Shown here in pieces: positions 45,735-56,500 of a stretch of DNA of 64,000 nt. Position 1 is the first letter of the stretch; every line of letters starts with the position of its first letter. Origin of the DNA: Streptomyces ochraceiscleroticus (lineage in GTDB: Bacteria > Actinomycetota > Actinomycetes > Streptomycetales > Streptomycetaceae); assembly GCF_000720485.1 (NCBI RefSeq), contig NZ_JOAX01000024.1, forward strand, positions 54,952 through 118,951. The letters run 5' to 3'. The translations under genes and the position numbers were made by a program. Below the pieces are notes generated by a model. That model had not been told where the DNA came from and did no database searches. It saw only the letters and a program-made list of their open reading frames with translations.

Positions 45735-46730
45735 ATGACCACCCCGACTTCCCGCCGCGTCCTCCTCGCAGCCCCCCGCGGATACTGCGCCGGCGTGGAC
45801 CGAGCCGTCATCGCCGTCGAGCAGGCCCTGCAGCAGTACGGCGCGCCCGTCTACGTACGCCACGAGATCGTCCACAACAAATACGTGGTCAAGACGCTGG
45901 AGAAGAAGGGTGCGATCTTCGTCGACGAGACGGAGGAAGTGCCCCCGGGCAACATCGTCATCTTCTCCGCGCACGGCGTCGCGCCGACCGTCCACGACGA
46001 GGCCAAGCGCGGCAAGCTCGCCACCATCGACGCCACCTGCCCGCTGGTCACCAAGGTCCACAAGGAAGCCGTCCGCTACGCCAAGGAGGACTACGACATC
46101 CTCCTGATCGGCCACGAGGGCCACGAAGAGGTCATCGGTACGAGCGGCGAGGCCCCCGACCACATCACCCTGGTCGACGGCCCCGAGGACGTGCAGAACG
46201 TCGAGGTCCGCGACCCGGACAAGGTCGTCTGGCTCTCCCAGACCACCCTGTCGGTCGACGAGACCATGGAGACGGTCGACGCCCTGAAGGGCCGCTACCC
46301 CAATCTCCTCTCGCCGCCCAGCGACGACATCTGCTACGCCACGCAGAACCGCCAGACGGCCGTGAAGCAGATGGGCGCCCAGGCCGACCTCGTGATCGTC
46401 GTCGGCTCCAAGAACTCCTCCAACTCCGTCCGCCTGGTCGAGGTCGCGCTTGGCGCCGGCGCCAAGGACGCGCACCTGGTCGATGGCGCCGAAGAGATCG
46501 ACGAAGCCTGGCTGGAGGGCGTCGGCACGGTCGGTGTCACCTCCGGTGCCTCCGTCCCCGAGGTCCTCGTCGAGGGCGTACTGGAGTGGCTGGCGCAGCG
46601 CGGGTACGAGGACGTGGAGACGGTCACCTCCGCCACCGAGTCCATCCACTTCTCGCTGCCCAAGGAGCTCCGCCGCGACCTGCGCGCGGAGGCGAAGGCG
46701 GCGACGGACGGCGAGTCCGCCGCGGAGTGA
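45735..46730 (+). CDS. ispH: 4-hydroxy-3-methylbut-2-enyl diphosphate reductase IspH
   Basis: The 331-residue enzyme catalyses the last step of the MEP isoprenoid pathway, yielding IPP and DMAPP. The three cluster cysteines are visible in [27 protein letters not shown] and [12 protein letters not shown], along with conserved substrate contacts in [14 protein letters not shown] and [10 protein letters not shown]. It uses a 4Fe-4S cluster. The second ATG is taken as start because of the -10 placement. It supplies precursors for the prenyltransferase encoded at 13213. Confidence 0.97.
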   Translation: MTTPTSRRVLLAAPRGYCAGVDRAVIAVEQALQQYGAPVYVRHEIVHNKYVVKTLEKKGAIFVDETEEVPPGNIVIFSAHGVAPTVHDEAKRGKLATIDATCPLVTKVHKEAVRYAKEDYDILLIGHEGHEEVIGTSGEAPDHITLVDGPEDVQNVEVRDPDKVVWLSQTTLSVDETMETVDALKGRYPNLLSPPSDDICYATQNRQTAVKQMGAQADLVIVVGSKNSSNSVRLVEVALGAGAKDAHLVDGAEEIDEAWLEGVGTVGVTSGASVPEVLVEGVLEWLAQRGYEDVETVTSATESIHFSLPKELRRDLRAEAKAATDGESAAE

Positions 46731-46807
46731 CCCGACGGCACACCGGCCGGTTCCCTTGTGGACCCGGCCGGTTCGCCTTTTGAGGGGTGAAGCGGCCCCG
46801 CCCCGCC

Positions 46808-46813
46808 TAGCCT
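46808..46813 (+). promoter_or_regulatory. Candidate -10 element of a leaderless transcript (ppgK)
   Basis: TAGCCT lies 7 bases before the ppgK ATG, and the intervening bases are pyrimidines, so no ribosome binding site is present. Confidence 0.5.
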
Positions 46814-46820
46814 TTCCCCC

Positions 46821-47678
46821 ATGAACGTATTCGGCGTGGACATCGGCGGTTCGGGCATCAAGGGCGCCCCCGTGGACCTGGAACGCGGCGAGCTCGCGGA
46901 GGAGCGCTTCAAGGTGCTCACCCCGCACCCGGCCACCCCGGAAGCGGTCGCCGACGGCGTCCGGCAGGTCGTCGAGCACTTCGACTGGTCGGGGCCGGTG
47001 GGGGCGACGTTCCCGGGGGTGGTCATGGGCGGGGTGACCCGGTCGGCCGCCAATGTCCACAAGTCCTGGATCGGTACCGACGCCGTCTCCCTGCTGACCT
47101 CCCGGCTCGGCGGCGAGGCCGGCGGCTGCGAGGTCACGGTACTGAACGACGCGGACGCGGCCGGGCTCGCCGAGATGCACTTCGGGGCGGCCCGCGGCCG
47201 GATGGGCACGGTCATCATGCTGACCCTGGGCACCGGCATCGGCAGTGCCGTCTTCACCGACGGGCAGCTCGTCGCCAATACCGAGCTCGGCCACCTCGAA
47301 CTGGACGGTCACGACGCCGAGACCCGCGCCTCGACCCGGGTCAAGGACGAAGAGGGCCTGAGCTGGCACGAGTGGGCGCCCCGGCTGCAGAAGTACCTCC
47401 GGCACGTCGAGATGCTCTTCACACCCGAGCTGTTCGTGATCGGCGGCGGGGTGAGCCGCAAGGCCCACAAGTTCCTGCCGCTGATCGAGGGCGTCAGGGC
47501 CGAGATCGTGCCTGCGCAGCTTCAGAACAACGCGGGGATCGTGGGGGCCGCAATGGCCGCCCGGCGGGCTTCCCACCCGGCCGCTGCCGCTCCCGCTCCT
47601 GGTCAGGACGCCGGTCTCGGGGCCGCCGACCCCCGCCCCGGTGGACCTCGTGACGCTGCGCCCGCCGCCGGAGGATGA
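46821..47678 (+). CDS. ppgK: Polyphosphate glucokinase
   Basis: The 285-residue ROK-type kinase phosphorylates glucose with polyphosphate or ATP. Motifs include the phosphate-1 loop FGVDIGGSGIKGA, the TFPGVV segment that defines polyphosphate glucokinases, VLNDADAAGLAE with the catalytic Asp, LTLGTGIGSA, and NTELGHLELDGHDAE. The last ~40 residues are low-complexity Ala/Pro/Gly and run over the 3' end of the gene on the other strand, so the catalytic part ends near residue 250 as in relatives. Confidence 0.95.
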   Translation: MNVFGVDIGGSGIKGAPVDLERGELAEERFKVLTPHPATPEAVADGVRQVVEHFDWSGPVGATFPGVVMGGVTRSAANVHKSWIGTDAVSLLTSRLGGEAGGCEVTVLNDADAAGLAEMHFGAARGRMGTVIMLTLGTGIGSAVFTDGQLVANTELGHLELDGHDAETRASTRVKDEEGLSWHEWAPRLQKYLRHVEMLFTPELFVIGGGVSRKAHKFLPLIEGVRAEIVPAQLQNNAGIVGAAMAARRASHPAAAAPAPGQDAGLGAADPRPGGPRDAAPAAGG

Positions 47679-48279
47679 GCAGGCCCTTCCGTACGAGGAC
47701 GATCAGCACGCTGAGGGCCGTGCCGAGGTAGAGCCAGCCCGCGTTGACCGCGAGCAGGGTGAAGACGCCCATCAGCAGGCTGCCCGCGCCGTCCCCGCCG
47801 CGCGCGACGGGCAGGCTGCCGACGGTGTACGAGATCGGCAGCGTGACGGGCGCGACGACCAGGTCGTACGGGCGTACCCACAGCGCTCCGGCGGCCCCCG
47901 CCAGCACGAAGCTGACGCCGTACACGGTCGGTGAGCCGCCCGCCAGCAGCCGGTCCAGGCAGGCCAGGACCAGCAGCGCGAGGGTGGTCAGCAGCGCACA
48001 GCCCAGCCCGGTCAGCTTCGGCGCCGGCACCTTGCGGGCCAGCGCGGCGAGCGGGCCCGGCAGCACGCGGCGGGCGCCCGCTCGGTAGACGGTCGAGGTC
48101 TCGGCGATGGCGGGACCGGCGGCCTGCGCCGCGGCCTGCGCGGGGGCGTGCGCGGCGGACCGGCCGCCGCGGGCCGTGGGCGGCGCCGCGTCGGGGCGGG
48201 ACCCGGCGGCCCGCCCCGCGGGCGGCCGCCCGGTCCGGGACGGGGTGTGCTGAGGTGCGCGCGCTTCGTGTTGCTCCAC
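47494..48279 (-). CDS. DUF6542 family membrane protein
   Basis: The 261-residue protein has ~85 disordered N-terminal residues, four hydrophobic segments (~88-200, including LGCALLTTLALLVLACLDRL and GVFTLLAVNAGWLYLGTALS), and a basic, disordered C-terminus. This fits DUF6542, an actinomycete membrane domain of unknown function. Its final 185 bases overlap the 3' end of ppgK on the opposite strand. The GTG at 48279 lacks a ribosome binding site. Confidence 0.8.
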   Translation of the reverse strand: MEQHEARAPQHTPSRTGRPPAGRAAGSRPDAAPPTARGGRSAAHAPAQAAAQAAGPAIAETSTVYRAGARRVLPGPLAALARKVPAPKLTGLGCALLTTLALLVLACLDRLLAGGSPTVYGVSFVLAGAAGALWVRPYDLVVAPVTLPISYTVGSLPVARGGDGAGSLLMGVFTLLAVNAGWLYLGTALSVLIVLVRKGLLILRRRAQRHEVHRGGGRRPRDRRPDQERERQRPGGKPAGRPLRPPRSPRCSEAAQARSRP

Positions 48280-48285
48280 TCGCCA

Positions 48286-48291
48286 ACGGTA
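48286..48291 (-). promoter_or_regulatory. Candidate -10 element of a leaderless transcript (DUF6542 gene)
   Basis: On the minus strand TACCGT lies 6 bases before the GTG at 48279, the same arrangement seen at ispH, ppgK and xseA. Confidence 0.45.
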
Positions 48292-48430
48292 GGCCGCTAA
48301 GTGGGATTAATAGCCCGTAGGACACGCGCTTTCCCCGACGATGACCTCGGATTCCACGACGATGGCGCTGGACAGCGGTACGGATCCGGTACGGAAGCGG
48401 GTACGTACGGGGGCCTGGGGTGCCCCGGAG

Positions 48431-48611
48431 CGGAGCGCTCGGTGCCCCCCGGCCCGGAGCGTGCGGCGCCCTGGTCCGGCGCGCGGCGCCCCCCCCGGGG
48501 CCGGAGTGCGCGGCGGCTCCCGGTCTGGAGCGCGCAGCGGTCCCTGGTCCGGAGCGTCCGGCGCCCCCGGCCCGGAACGCCCGCCGCCCCCGTTCCGGAG
48601 CGCCCCGCCGG
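48431..48611 (+). repeat. Degenerate 23-25 bp tandem repeat upstream of ychF
   Basis: About seven and a half units of the form CGGAGCG-N2-CGGCGCCCC-GG[CT]C follow one another, each 23 to 25 bases long and diverged from the others. The repeat fills a third of the 522-base gap between the DUF6542 and ychF genes. The rest of the gap is GC-rich without a supported gene; TAGACT near 48666 is a possible -10 for ychF. Confidence 0.7.
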
Positions 48612-48801
48612 TCACAGCGGCGGCAGGGCCACCGGTACGGCGCACGGCCCGCCCGTCCCTCCCCGTAGACTGGTGGATCGGCCCACCTGGGCCACCGCCC
48701 GTCCGGGCCCGTGCCCACCGAGGCCACTGGCCGTCCGGGCGCTGGCCTCCCCGGGCCGCTGCCCGCCCACCCCACCTCCCGTCGGAAGTCGAGTCGCCAA
48801 C

Positions 48802-49890
<1,089 letters not shown>

Positions 49891-49900
49891 TCCGCTTGGC

Positions 49901-49945
49901 AAAAGGCCGTCCGATCCGCTCTGCCGCGGGTCGGACGGCCTTTTT
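49901..49945 (+). terminator. Terminator after ychF
   Basis: A 14-bp stem (AAAAGGCCGTCCGA at 49901-49914 with its complement at 49931-49945) ends in five T. It lies 10 bases after the ychF stop. Confidence 0.85.
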
Positions 49946-49973
49946 GCGAGTGATGCAGGTCACTCGGCGTGGC

Positions 49974-50000
49974 CGTCACAGGGGTGAGGTGGGGTGCATC
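49974..50000 (+). promoter_or_regulatory. Candidate ECF41 sigma promoter
   Basis: CGTCACA (49974-49980) and CATC (49997-50000) are 16 bases apart, close to the TGTCACA-N16-CGTC consensus I recall for autoregulated ECF41 sigma factors. It lies 36 bases before the oxidoreductase gene, which is coupled to the ECF41 gene, so the sigma factor would control its own operon. Confidence 0.5.
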
Positions 50001-50035
50001 TCGTGTGTGGACTGAATCCGCAATGGGAGGTGCAC

Positions 50036-51115
50036 ATGAAGGTCGTCGTGGTGGGGGCCGGGTATGCGGGGGTTATTGCGGCTAATCGGGTGGCCGGGAA
50101 GGTGGCGGGGGCACGGGTTACGGTGATCAATCCCCGGGCGGAGTTTGTGGAGCGGGTGCGGCTGCATGAGCAGGTGGCCGGGACCGGGGGCGCGGCGACT
50201 CCATTGGCGTCGATGTTGAGGGACGGGGTCGACGTGCGGGTGGGTGCCGTGGAGAAGGTCGGGGATGGGGAGGTCATCCTTGGTGGCGACGGGGCGAGTG
50301 TGGACTTCGACCACCTGATCCTTGCGGTGGGCAGTACGGTCGCGCCGTTGGCGGGGGCCGTTCCCGTGGGGACCTGGGAGGGGGCGGAGGAGGCGCGGAT
50401 CGCGCTGGCCGGGCTGGGTGGTGGGAGGGTGGTCACCGTCATCGGGGGCGGGCTGACGGGGGTCGAGACGGCAGCCGAGGTTGCCTTTGGGCGGCCCGAT
50501 CTTCGTGTGCGGATTGTGGGGACGGCGATCGCCGAGAGTCTGTCGGCGGGAGCACGGAAGCGGGTGCGCGCTGGTCTGGATCGCTTGGGTGTGGAGGTCG
50601 TTGAGGATTCCGTCGAGCGGGTCGGCCCTGGAGAGGTGTTTCTGCGGTCGGGTTCGGCGGTTGTCTCCGACCTCACGCTGTGGGGGGTTATTGGGAGCGT
50701 GCCCGATCTGGCCGCTCGGAGTGGGCTTGAGGTGGAGGGTGACGGGCGGGCGGTGGTCGATGAGTATTTGCGGAGTGTGAGTGATCCGCGGATTTTCGTT
50801 GTGGGTGACTGTGCTGCGGTTCCTGGGGCTCGGGCGGCCTGTGCGACGGCCATGCCGCAGGGGGCGCACGCGGCGGATACGCTGGCGCGGATGATTCAAG
50901 GCCGTCAGCCGAAGCCGTACTCCATGGGGTACACCGGACAGGCGTTGAGCCTGGGCCGGCAGGACGGAGTGCTGCAGGCCAGCCGCAGGGACGACACCGT
51001 ACGGCGGGCCTACTTCGCGGGGCGCGCCGCGGCCGTGGTCAAGGAGCGGATCTGTCGGTTCGCGAAGTTCGGTGCTCGTACCGCCACTTACGCCTGGCTG
51101 CGGGGCGCGAAGTGA
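50036..51115 (+). CDS. NAD(P)/FAD-dependent oxidoreductase (NDH-2-like)
   Basis: The 359-residue flavoprotein has an N-terminal FAD-binding GAGYAGVIAAN motif and an internal NAD(P) Rossmann motif VIGGGLTGVETAAEVA (~135-150). The second FAD contact is FVVGDCAAVPGARAACATAMPQ (split at the catalytic loop). It may oxidise NAD(P)H with a quinone or other acceptor. The ATG at 50036 follows GGGAGG. Third positions here favour G over C far more than in flanking genes. The stop overlaps the sigma factor start (GTGA). Confidence 0.9.
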   Translation: MKVVVVGAGYAGVIAANRVAGKVAGARVTVINPRAEFVERVRLHEQVAGTGGAATPLASMLRDGVDVRVGAVEKVGDGEVILGGDGASVDFDHLILAVGSTVAPLAGAVPVGTWEGAEEARIALAGLGGGRVVTVIGGGLTGVETAAEVAFGRPDLRVRIVGTAIAESLSAGARKRVRAGLDRLGVEVVEDSVERVGPGEVFLRSGSAVVSDLTLWGVIGSVPDLAARSGLEVEGDGRAVVDEYLRSVSDPRIFVVGDCAAVPGARAACATAMPQGAHAADTLARMIQGRQPKPYSMGYTGQALSLGRQDGVLQASRRDDTVRRAYFAGRAAAVVKERICRFAKFGARTATYAWLRGAK

Positions 51116-52017
51116 CCGACCAGCCCGAAACGACGGATGAGTTCACCGCGGACGAGTTCACCGCGCACAGGCCCCTGCTGTTCTCGATTGCCTACGAGAT
51201 TCTCGGGTCGGTGGCCGATGCCGAAGATGTGCTGCAGGACAGTTACCTGCGGTGGCGGTCGGTGGATCACGCCTCCGTGGAGAACGCGCGGGCCTATCTG
51301 GCGCAGATCGTCACCCGGCAGGCGCTCGGCGTGCTGCGGTCGGCCGCGCGCCGTCGGGAGCAGTACGTCGGGCCGTGGCTGCCCGAGCCGCTGGTGACCG
51401 ACGCCGCCGGCAGTGCACCCGACGGTATCGACCATGTACTCACCGGCGAGGCCGTGACCACCGCGATGCTGCTGGTGCTGGAGGCTCTGACGCCCAGTCA
51501 ACGGGCGGTGTTCGTGTTGCGTGAGGTGTTCGGGTTCGAGTACGCGGAGATTGCTGAGGCGGTGGGTAAGTCCGAGGCCGCGGTGCGGCAGTTGAATCAG
51601 CGGGCGCGCAGCAGCGTGCGTGAGAGGCGGCAGACCGCGGTCGCCACCCCCGCCGAGGCCGAGCCGGTCGCCGAACGGTTTCTGGCGGCGGCCGCGACCG
51701 GTGACGTCCAGGGCCTCATGGATTTGCTCGCACCCGATGTGGTGTTCCTGGCCGACGGCGGCGGGGTCGTGAACGCGGTGCGGCGCCCCGTGGTCGGGCC
51801 CGACAAGGTCGCCAGGCTGCTGCTCGGGCTGCTGGCCAAGGGCGCCCGCAAGGGCGAACTCGACATCCGCGTCGGTGCCTACAACGGGATGCAGTCGGTC
51901 GTGGTGCTCATTGACGGCACACTCGATCAGGTGACCTCGGTCGAGGTACGCGACGGTGTCGTGACGGCCATTTACTGCGTCCGCAACCCGGAGAAGCTCG
52001 CGGCGGTCAAGGTCTGA
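51112..52017 (+). CDS. ECF41-family RNA polymerase sigma factor
   Basis: The 301-residue sigma factor has region 2 (RPLLFSIAYEILGSVADAEDV), region 4 (LTPSQRAVFVLREVFGFEYAE, then SEAAVRQLNQRARSSV) and a C-terminal SnoaL-like extension (~190-301). It carries both ECF41 hallmarks: WLPEP (within GPWLPEPLV) between the sigma regions, and the NPxKL motif (NPEKL) near the end. In this group the extension acts as a built-in regulator instead of a separate anti-sigma factor. The oxidoreductase gene before it is the usual ECF41 partner type. Confidence 0.94.
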   Translation: MTDQPETTDEFTADEFTAHRPLLFSIAYEILGSVADAEDVLQDSYLRWRSVDHASVENARAYLAQIVTRQALGVLRSAARRREQYVGPWLPEPLVTDAAGSAPDGIDHVLTGEAVTTAMLLVLEALTPSQRAVFVLREVFGFEYAEIAEAVGKSEAAVRQLNQRARSSVRERRQTAVATPAEAEPVAERFLAAAATGDVQGLMDLLAPDVVFLADGGGVVNAVRRPVVGPDKVARLLLGLLAKGARKGELDIRVGAYNGMQSVVVLIDGTLDQVTSVEVRDGVVTAIYCVRNPEKLAAVKV

Positions 52018-52112
52018 CCTGTGTCTTCAACACAGCGAGTCTTCAAGGCCGCGCGCCTTCGAGGCGCCTGCTGACGAGCCGCCAGGCTCGCCAGGCCGGT
52101 ACGCCTCCCCCC

Positions 52113-53531
52113 TCAAGCCCCCTTCAAATGCCGCATCAGCCGTTCGAAGTCCTGCCAGCCGGAGAGGTCGGACGGGTCGCCGGGGAGGGGGTAGTAGAGG
52201 GCCGGGCGGGTTTTCGGGCCGAGCTGGACGGGGGGCTCGGAGAGGGGGGTGCGGCGGGCGCGGTCGCCCGGCATCGCGCGGACCTCCTCCGCGCCCAGTA
52301 CGAAGGCCAGGGGGACGCCGGGGCCCTCGAAGCGGGGCGGTACGGCCAGGTCGCGGCGGGCCTTGCGGAGCTGGACCAGCATGGACTGGAGGTGGTGGCG
52401 GGTGGCCAGTACCTCTGCGGCCCGGGGGAGGGCGTCCAGCGGCAGTTCCTCGTCGGGGCCGTAGCCGAAGGCGAGGGTGATGTCCTCCTCGATGCCGGCC
52501 GTGGTGCGGTTGATGCGGACCGTGGCCAGGCCGGGGCGGGCCGGGGTGCCGACGACCACGAGCCAGGTCGGGTCGGGGGCGCGGTCGTGGGCGAGGTCGG
52601 TGAGCCCGCGCAGCGACCAGGGGAGGTTGGCGGGTTCGGCGGTGCCCCAGCCGGCCGGGGGCTCGCCGGTCAGCTCGCGCCATACCGATTCCAGGGCGCC
52701 GCCGAGTACCAGCCGGTCGTCGGCCGGGTGGACGGTACGGAAGGAGACGGCGAGCTGGCGTTCGCCGGTGTCGGCGACCTCCTGGAAGGTGGCGGCCAGC
52801 GGGGTACGGGCGTCCTCGGGAGTGGCGCCAGGGCCCTCGATCGGGGCGAACAGGCCGTTCTGGAAGCGGAGTACGGCGCCGGACAGGCCGTCGTAGTAAC
52901 CGTCCCGTTCGTCCTGCACGACCCAGCGGGAGGGCCAGCCGGGGAGGCTGTTGCGTACGGCGGGGGAGAGGGTGGCGCCCGGGTTGGTGACGATCTGGAG
53001 GCCCAGTTCGGCGTTGGCGGCAGCCCGGAACGCGTCCGAGAGCCAGGCCGTCATGGCGACCACCGGGCGGTCCTGGATGATGACGGCGACCTTGTCGGTG
53101 AGCACGTCGACGGCGGGCTGCGCGGCGGCGGGCGTGGGCGCGACGCTCACCCCGTCGGTGTCCACGACGGCGAGCGAGCGCGCGGCCTCCGGCGGCCAGG
53201 CGGAGCCGCCGGACAAGGAGGCGAGCCGCGCGGAGAAGGTACCGGCGAGCCGCTCGGCCTCCCCGACGCCGGTCGTGGCGCGGGCCTCCGTCCACCAGAA
53301 GGGGACGGGCGGCGGCGTGGCCCCGAGCAGCCGCTCGGCCTCGCCCTCGACCTGTACGAGGACCGGGGCCTCGATGGAGACGAGGGGGCGGCCCTCGGCG
53401 TCGCAGAGCTGCACGACGGCGTCCTCGCCCGTCGTCCCGACCAGCTTGTCGGGGCCGCCGGAGAGCAGGCCCGCGAGCACGGTCAGCGGGTCCGGCATCT
53501 TCTGGGTGAGGGCGATGACGTCCTTGGTCAT
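52113..53531 (-). CDS. DUF6177 family protein of the type VII secretion locus
   Basis: The 472-residue protein has no signal or membrane segment. It begins MTKDVIALTQKMPDPLTV and shows a repeated mixed alpha/beta layout, with DKVAVIIQDRPVVAMTAWLS and WLVVVGTPARPGLATVRI as strands. It corresponds to DUF6177, which I recall directly downstream of eccC in streptomycete ESX-like loci. A role as a cytoplasmic accessory or chaperone is inference. It starts 61 bases after the eccC stop, so it is probably the last gene of the operon. Confidence 0.75.
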   Translation of the reverse strand: MTKDVIALTQKMPDPLTVLAGLLSGGPDKLVGTTGEDAVVQLCDAEGRPLVSIEAPVLVQVEGEAERLLGATPPPVPFWWTEARATTGVGEAERLAGTFSARLASLSGGSAWPPEAARSLAVVDTDGVSVAPTPAAAQPAVDVLTDKVAVIIQDRPVVAMTAWLSDAFRAAANAELGLQIVTNPGATLSPAVRNSLPGWPSRWVVQDERDGYYDGLSGAVLRFQNGLFAPIEGPGATPEDARTPLAATFQEVADTGERQLAVSFRTVHPADDRLVLGGALESVWRELTGEPPAGWGTAEPANLPWSLRGLTDLAHDRAPDPTWLVVVGTPARPGLATVRINRTTAGIEEDITLAFGYGPDEELPLDALPRAAEVLATRHHLQSMLVQLRKARRDLAVPPRFEGPGVPLAFVLGAEEVRAMPGDRARRTPLSEPPVQLGPKTRPALYYPLPGDPSDLSGWQDFERLMRHLKGA

Positions 53532-53592
53532 GTGGCCGTCCGGTTCCTGGTCGTAGTCGTCGTGGTGGTGGGAAGGGTGGGCGGGCGCCCTG

Positions 53593-56500
53593 TCACCCCT
53601 CCGTGTACACCGTCTGGATCAGCCGGTTCGGCCGTCCCCGCTGCATGAACACGCCGCGCCCCGGCGGCTGCAGCGAGGCGTACGTGCCCGGGAAGAGCTG
53701 GCCCTCGCTGCGGTCGCCCGACATCAGGAGCGCCGAGGCGCCCGACTCGCGCAGGCTCAGCATCAGCGGCTCGTACATGCCGCGGGAGGCGCCCGCGACG
53801 CGGCGCGTCAGGACGAAGTGGAGGCCGATGTCGGCCGCGGAGGGGATGTAGGGCAGGAAGGGTTCGAGGGGGGCCTGGCCGGCCGTCGTCAGCACGTCGT
53901 AGTCGTCGACGAGGACGACGATCCGCGGGCCGCCGCCCCAGCTTCCCGGCTCCAGGTCCTCCACGTCCGTGCCGTCGCCCGGCAGCCGCTTCTCGAGCTG
54001 CGAGGCGACGCCGTGGGCGAGGCCCGCGCACATCTTGGGGTTGTACGCGTAGCCGCCGCGGAACTCCTCAGGGATCGCGCCGCGGAGCCCGCGCCGCGGG
54101 TCCATGACCGCGAAGACCAGGTCGTCCTCGCCGTAGCGCTCGATGAGGCCCTGCGCGACGGTCTTGAGGAGGTTGGTCTTGCCGCACTCGCTGTCGCCGA
54201 GGATCAGCAGGTGCTGGTCGTGCTGGAAGAGGTCGAGGAGGACGGGCGCCAGGGCCGTCTGGTCCAGGCCGATCGGGACCCGCTGGGGCTCGGCCGCCGG
54301 GCCGGGCAGCGCGTGCGGTTCCAGGACGCGCGGCAGGACCCGTACCGGCTGGGCCACTTCGCCGCTCCACGTGGCCCGGACCGTACGGGCCGTACGCTCC
54401 AGGACCGCGCCCAGCTCCGAGGTGTCGGCCGTCCCGTCCGTACGCGGCAGCGCGATCTGGGCGAAGAGCTTGCCGTCGGTCAGGACGCGGCCGGGCTCGT
54501 CGGGGGAGAGGGTCTCGGCGAGCTTGCGGTCGATGCTGGACTCGCTGGGGTCGTTCAGCCGCAGCTCGACACGGGTGCCGAAGTGCGACTGCGTGGCGAT
54601 GCGGACGTCGTTCCAGCGGGTCATGCCCGCGACGACGTGGATGCCGTAACCGCTGCCCCGCTTGAGGATGTCGACGACGGCCTCGTCCAGCTCCTCGAAG
54701 TCGTCGCGCAGCGCGCCGAAGCCGTCGATGACGAGGACGATCTCGGCGGAGGCGAGCTGCGGGAGGCGGCCCGCGGCGTGCAGCGTGCGGAGCTGGTCGA
54801 CGGAGTCGATGCCGTGTTGGCGGAAGAGTTCCTCGCGCAGGGCCAGCATGTTGCGTACTTCTTCGACCGTGCGGCCCGCGCGCTCGCGGTCGGCGCGGCC
54901 CGCGACGCCGCCCACGTGCGGCAGGCCCGACAGCGCCTGGAGGCCGCCGCCGACCAGGTCCAGGCCGTAGATGCCGACTTCCTGGGGCGTGTGGGTCAGC
55001 GCGACCGAGAGGGCGAGGGTGCGCAGCAGGGTCGTCTTGCCGGAGGCCGGGCCGCCGATGATCGCGGCGTGACCGCCGGCGACCGTGAGGTCGAGGACGT
55101 ACTGGCCCTGCCACTGCTTCGTCGGGTCGTCGAGGAGGCCGAGCGGGATCTGCAACGGGCCGCGGCGCGCGGCGAGTTGCATGCCGCGCGCGCCGACCTC
55201 CACCGGGCCCGCGGCCTTGTCCAGGGCGATGGCGGCGGGCAGCGGCGGCAGCCAGATGCGGCGTACCGGGTCGGCGGCGCCCTCCAACTGGCCGACCATG
55301 ACGCCCATCTCGGTCGGGCCGGTCTCGCGGCGGCGCATCTGCGGCTGCTGCTCGGCGGAGGTGTCCGGCTCGGCGAGGGTGTTGTACGCCTCGTACTCCA
55401 GGGCGAGCGGGCCGGTGTCCTCCTCCTCGGCGCGCTGCACGGGGCCGCGGTAGGCACCGGAGACGTAGCTCGCCTTGAAGCGCTCGTAGTGGCTGGTGTC
55501 GACCTTGAGGTAGCCGAAGCCGGGCAGCGGCGGGAGGTGGAAGGCGTCGGTGGTGTCCAGGACCGTACGGGACTCGTCGGCGGAGAAGGTGCGCAGGCCG
55601 AGCCGGTACGAGAGGTAGGTGTCCAGGCCCTTGAGCTTGCCGCCCTCGATGCGCTGGCTGGAGAGCAGCAGGTGTACGCCGATGGAGCGGCCGATGCGGC
55701 CGATGGACAGGAAGAGGTCGATGAAGTCCGGCTTGGCGGTGAGCAGTTCGCCGAACTCGTCGATGACGACGAAGAGGTGCGGCAGCGGGTCCAGGTCGGG
55801 GCGTTTCTCGGCGCGCAGCGTGGCGTAGTCGCCGATGTCGGCGACGTTGCCCGCGTCCTTGAGCACCTGCTGGCGGCGCTTGACCTCGCCGGCCAGCGAG
55901 GCGTGCACGCGCTCGACCAGGCCCGCCTGGTTCTCCAGGTTGGTGATGACACCGGCGACGTGCGGCAGGTCCGCGAACGGGGCGAAGGTCGCACCGCCCT
56001 TGTAGTCGACGAGGACCATGGCCAGGTCCTCCGGCGGATGCGTGGCGACCAGCGCCAGTACGAGCGTCCGCAGCAGCTCCGACTTGCCGGAACCGGTCGC
56101 GCCGACGCACAGGCCGTGCGGGCCCATGCCCAGCTCGGAGGACTCCTTGAGGTCCAGCAGCACCGGCTCGTGGGAGTCGCTGATGCCGATCGGTACGCGG
56201 AGGAAGGCACGCTCGCCGCGCGGTGCCCACAGCCGCGACAGGTCCAGTTGCGCCACGTCGTCGATGCCGAGCAGCTCGGCGAAGTCGACGGGACCGGACA
56301 GCGGGGCGTCCACGAGCGACTCGGCGGAGAGCCGCATCGGCGCGAGCATCCGCGCCAGGCCCTCGGCGAACGGGACGCTGACCTCGTCCACCGTGCCGTG
56401 CGCGCTGATCGGCTCCTGCTCGCGCAGATCCTCGATGACGACCTGGTCGCCGTTCACGGTGATGCGGACGCTGACCTGCCCCGGCTCCTGGACCCGGTGC

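Noticed and set aside
48301..48801. N-terminal extension of YchF through the repeat array
   Set aside because: The translated repeats are Arg/Pro/Ala-rich and unrelated to the family. The GTG at 48802 begins exactly at the conserved G-domain start.
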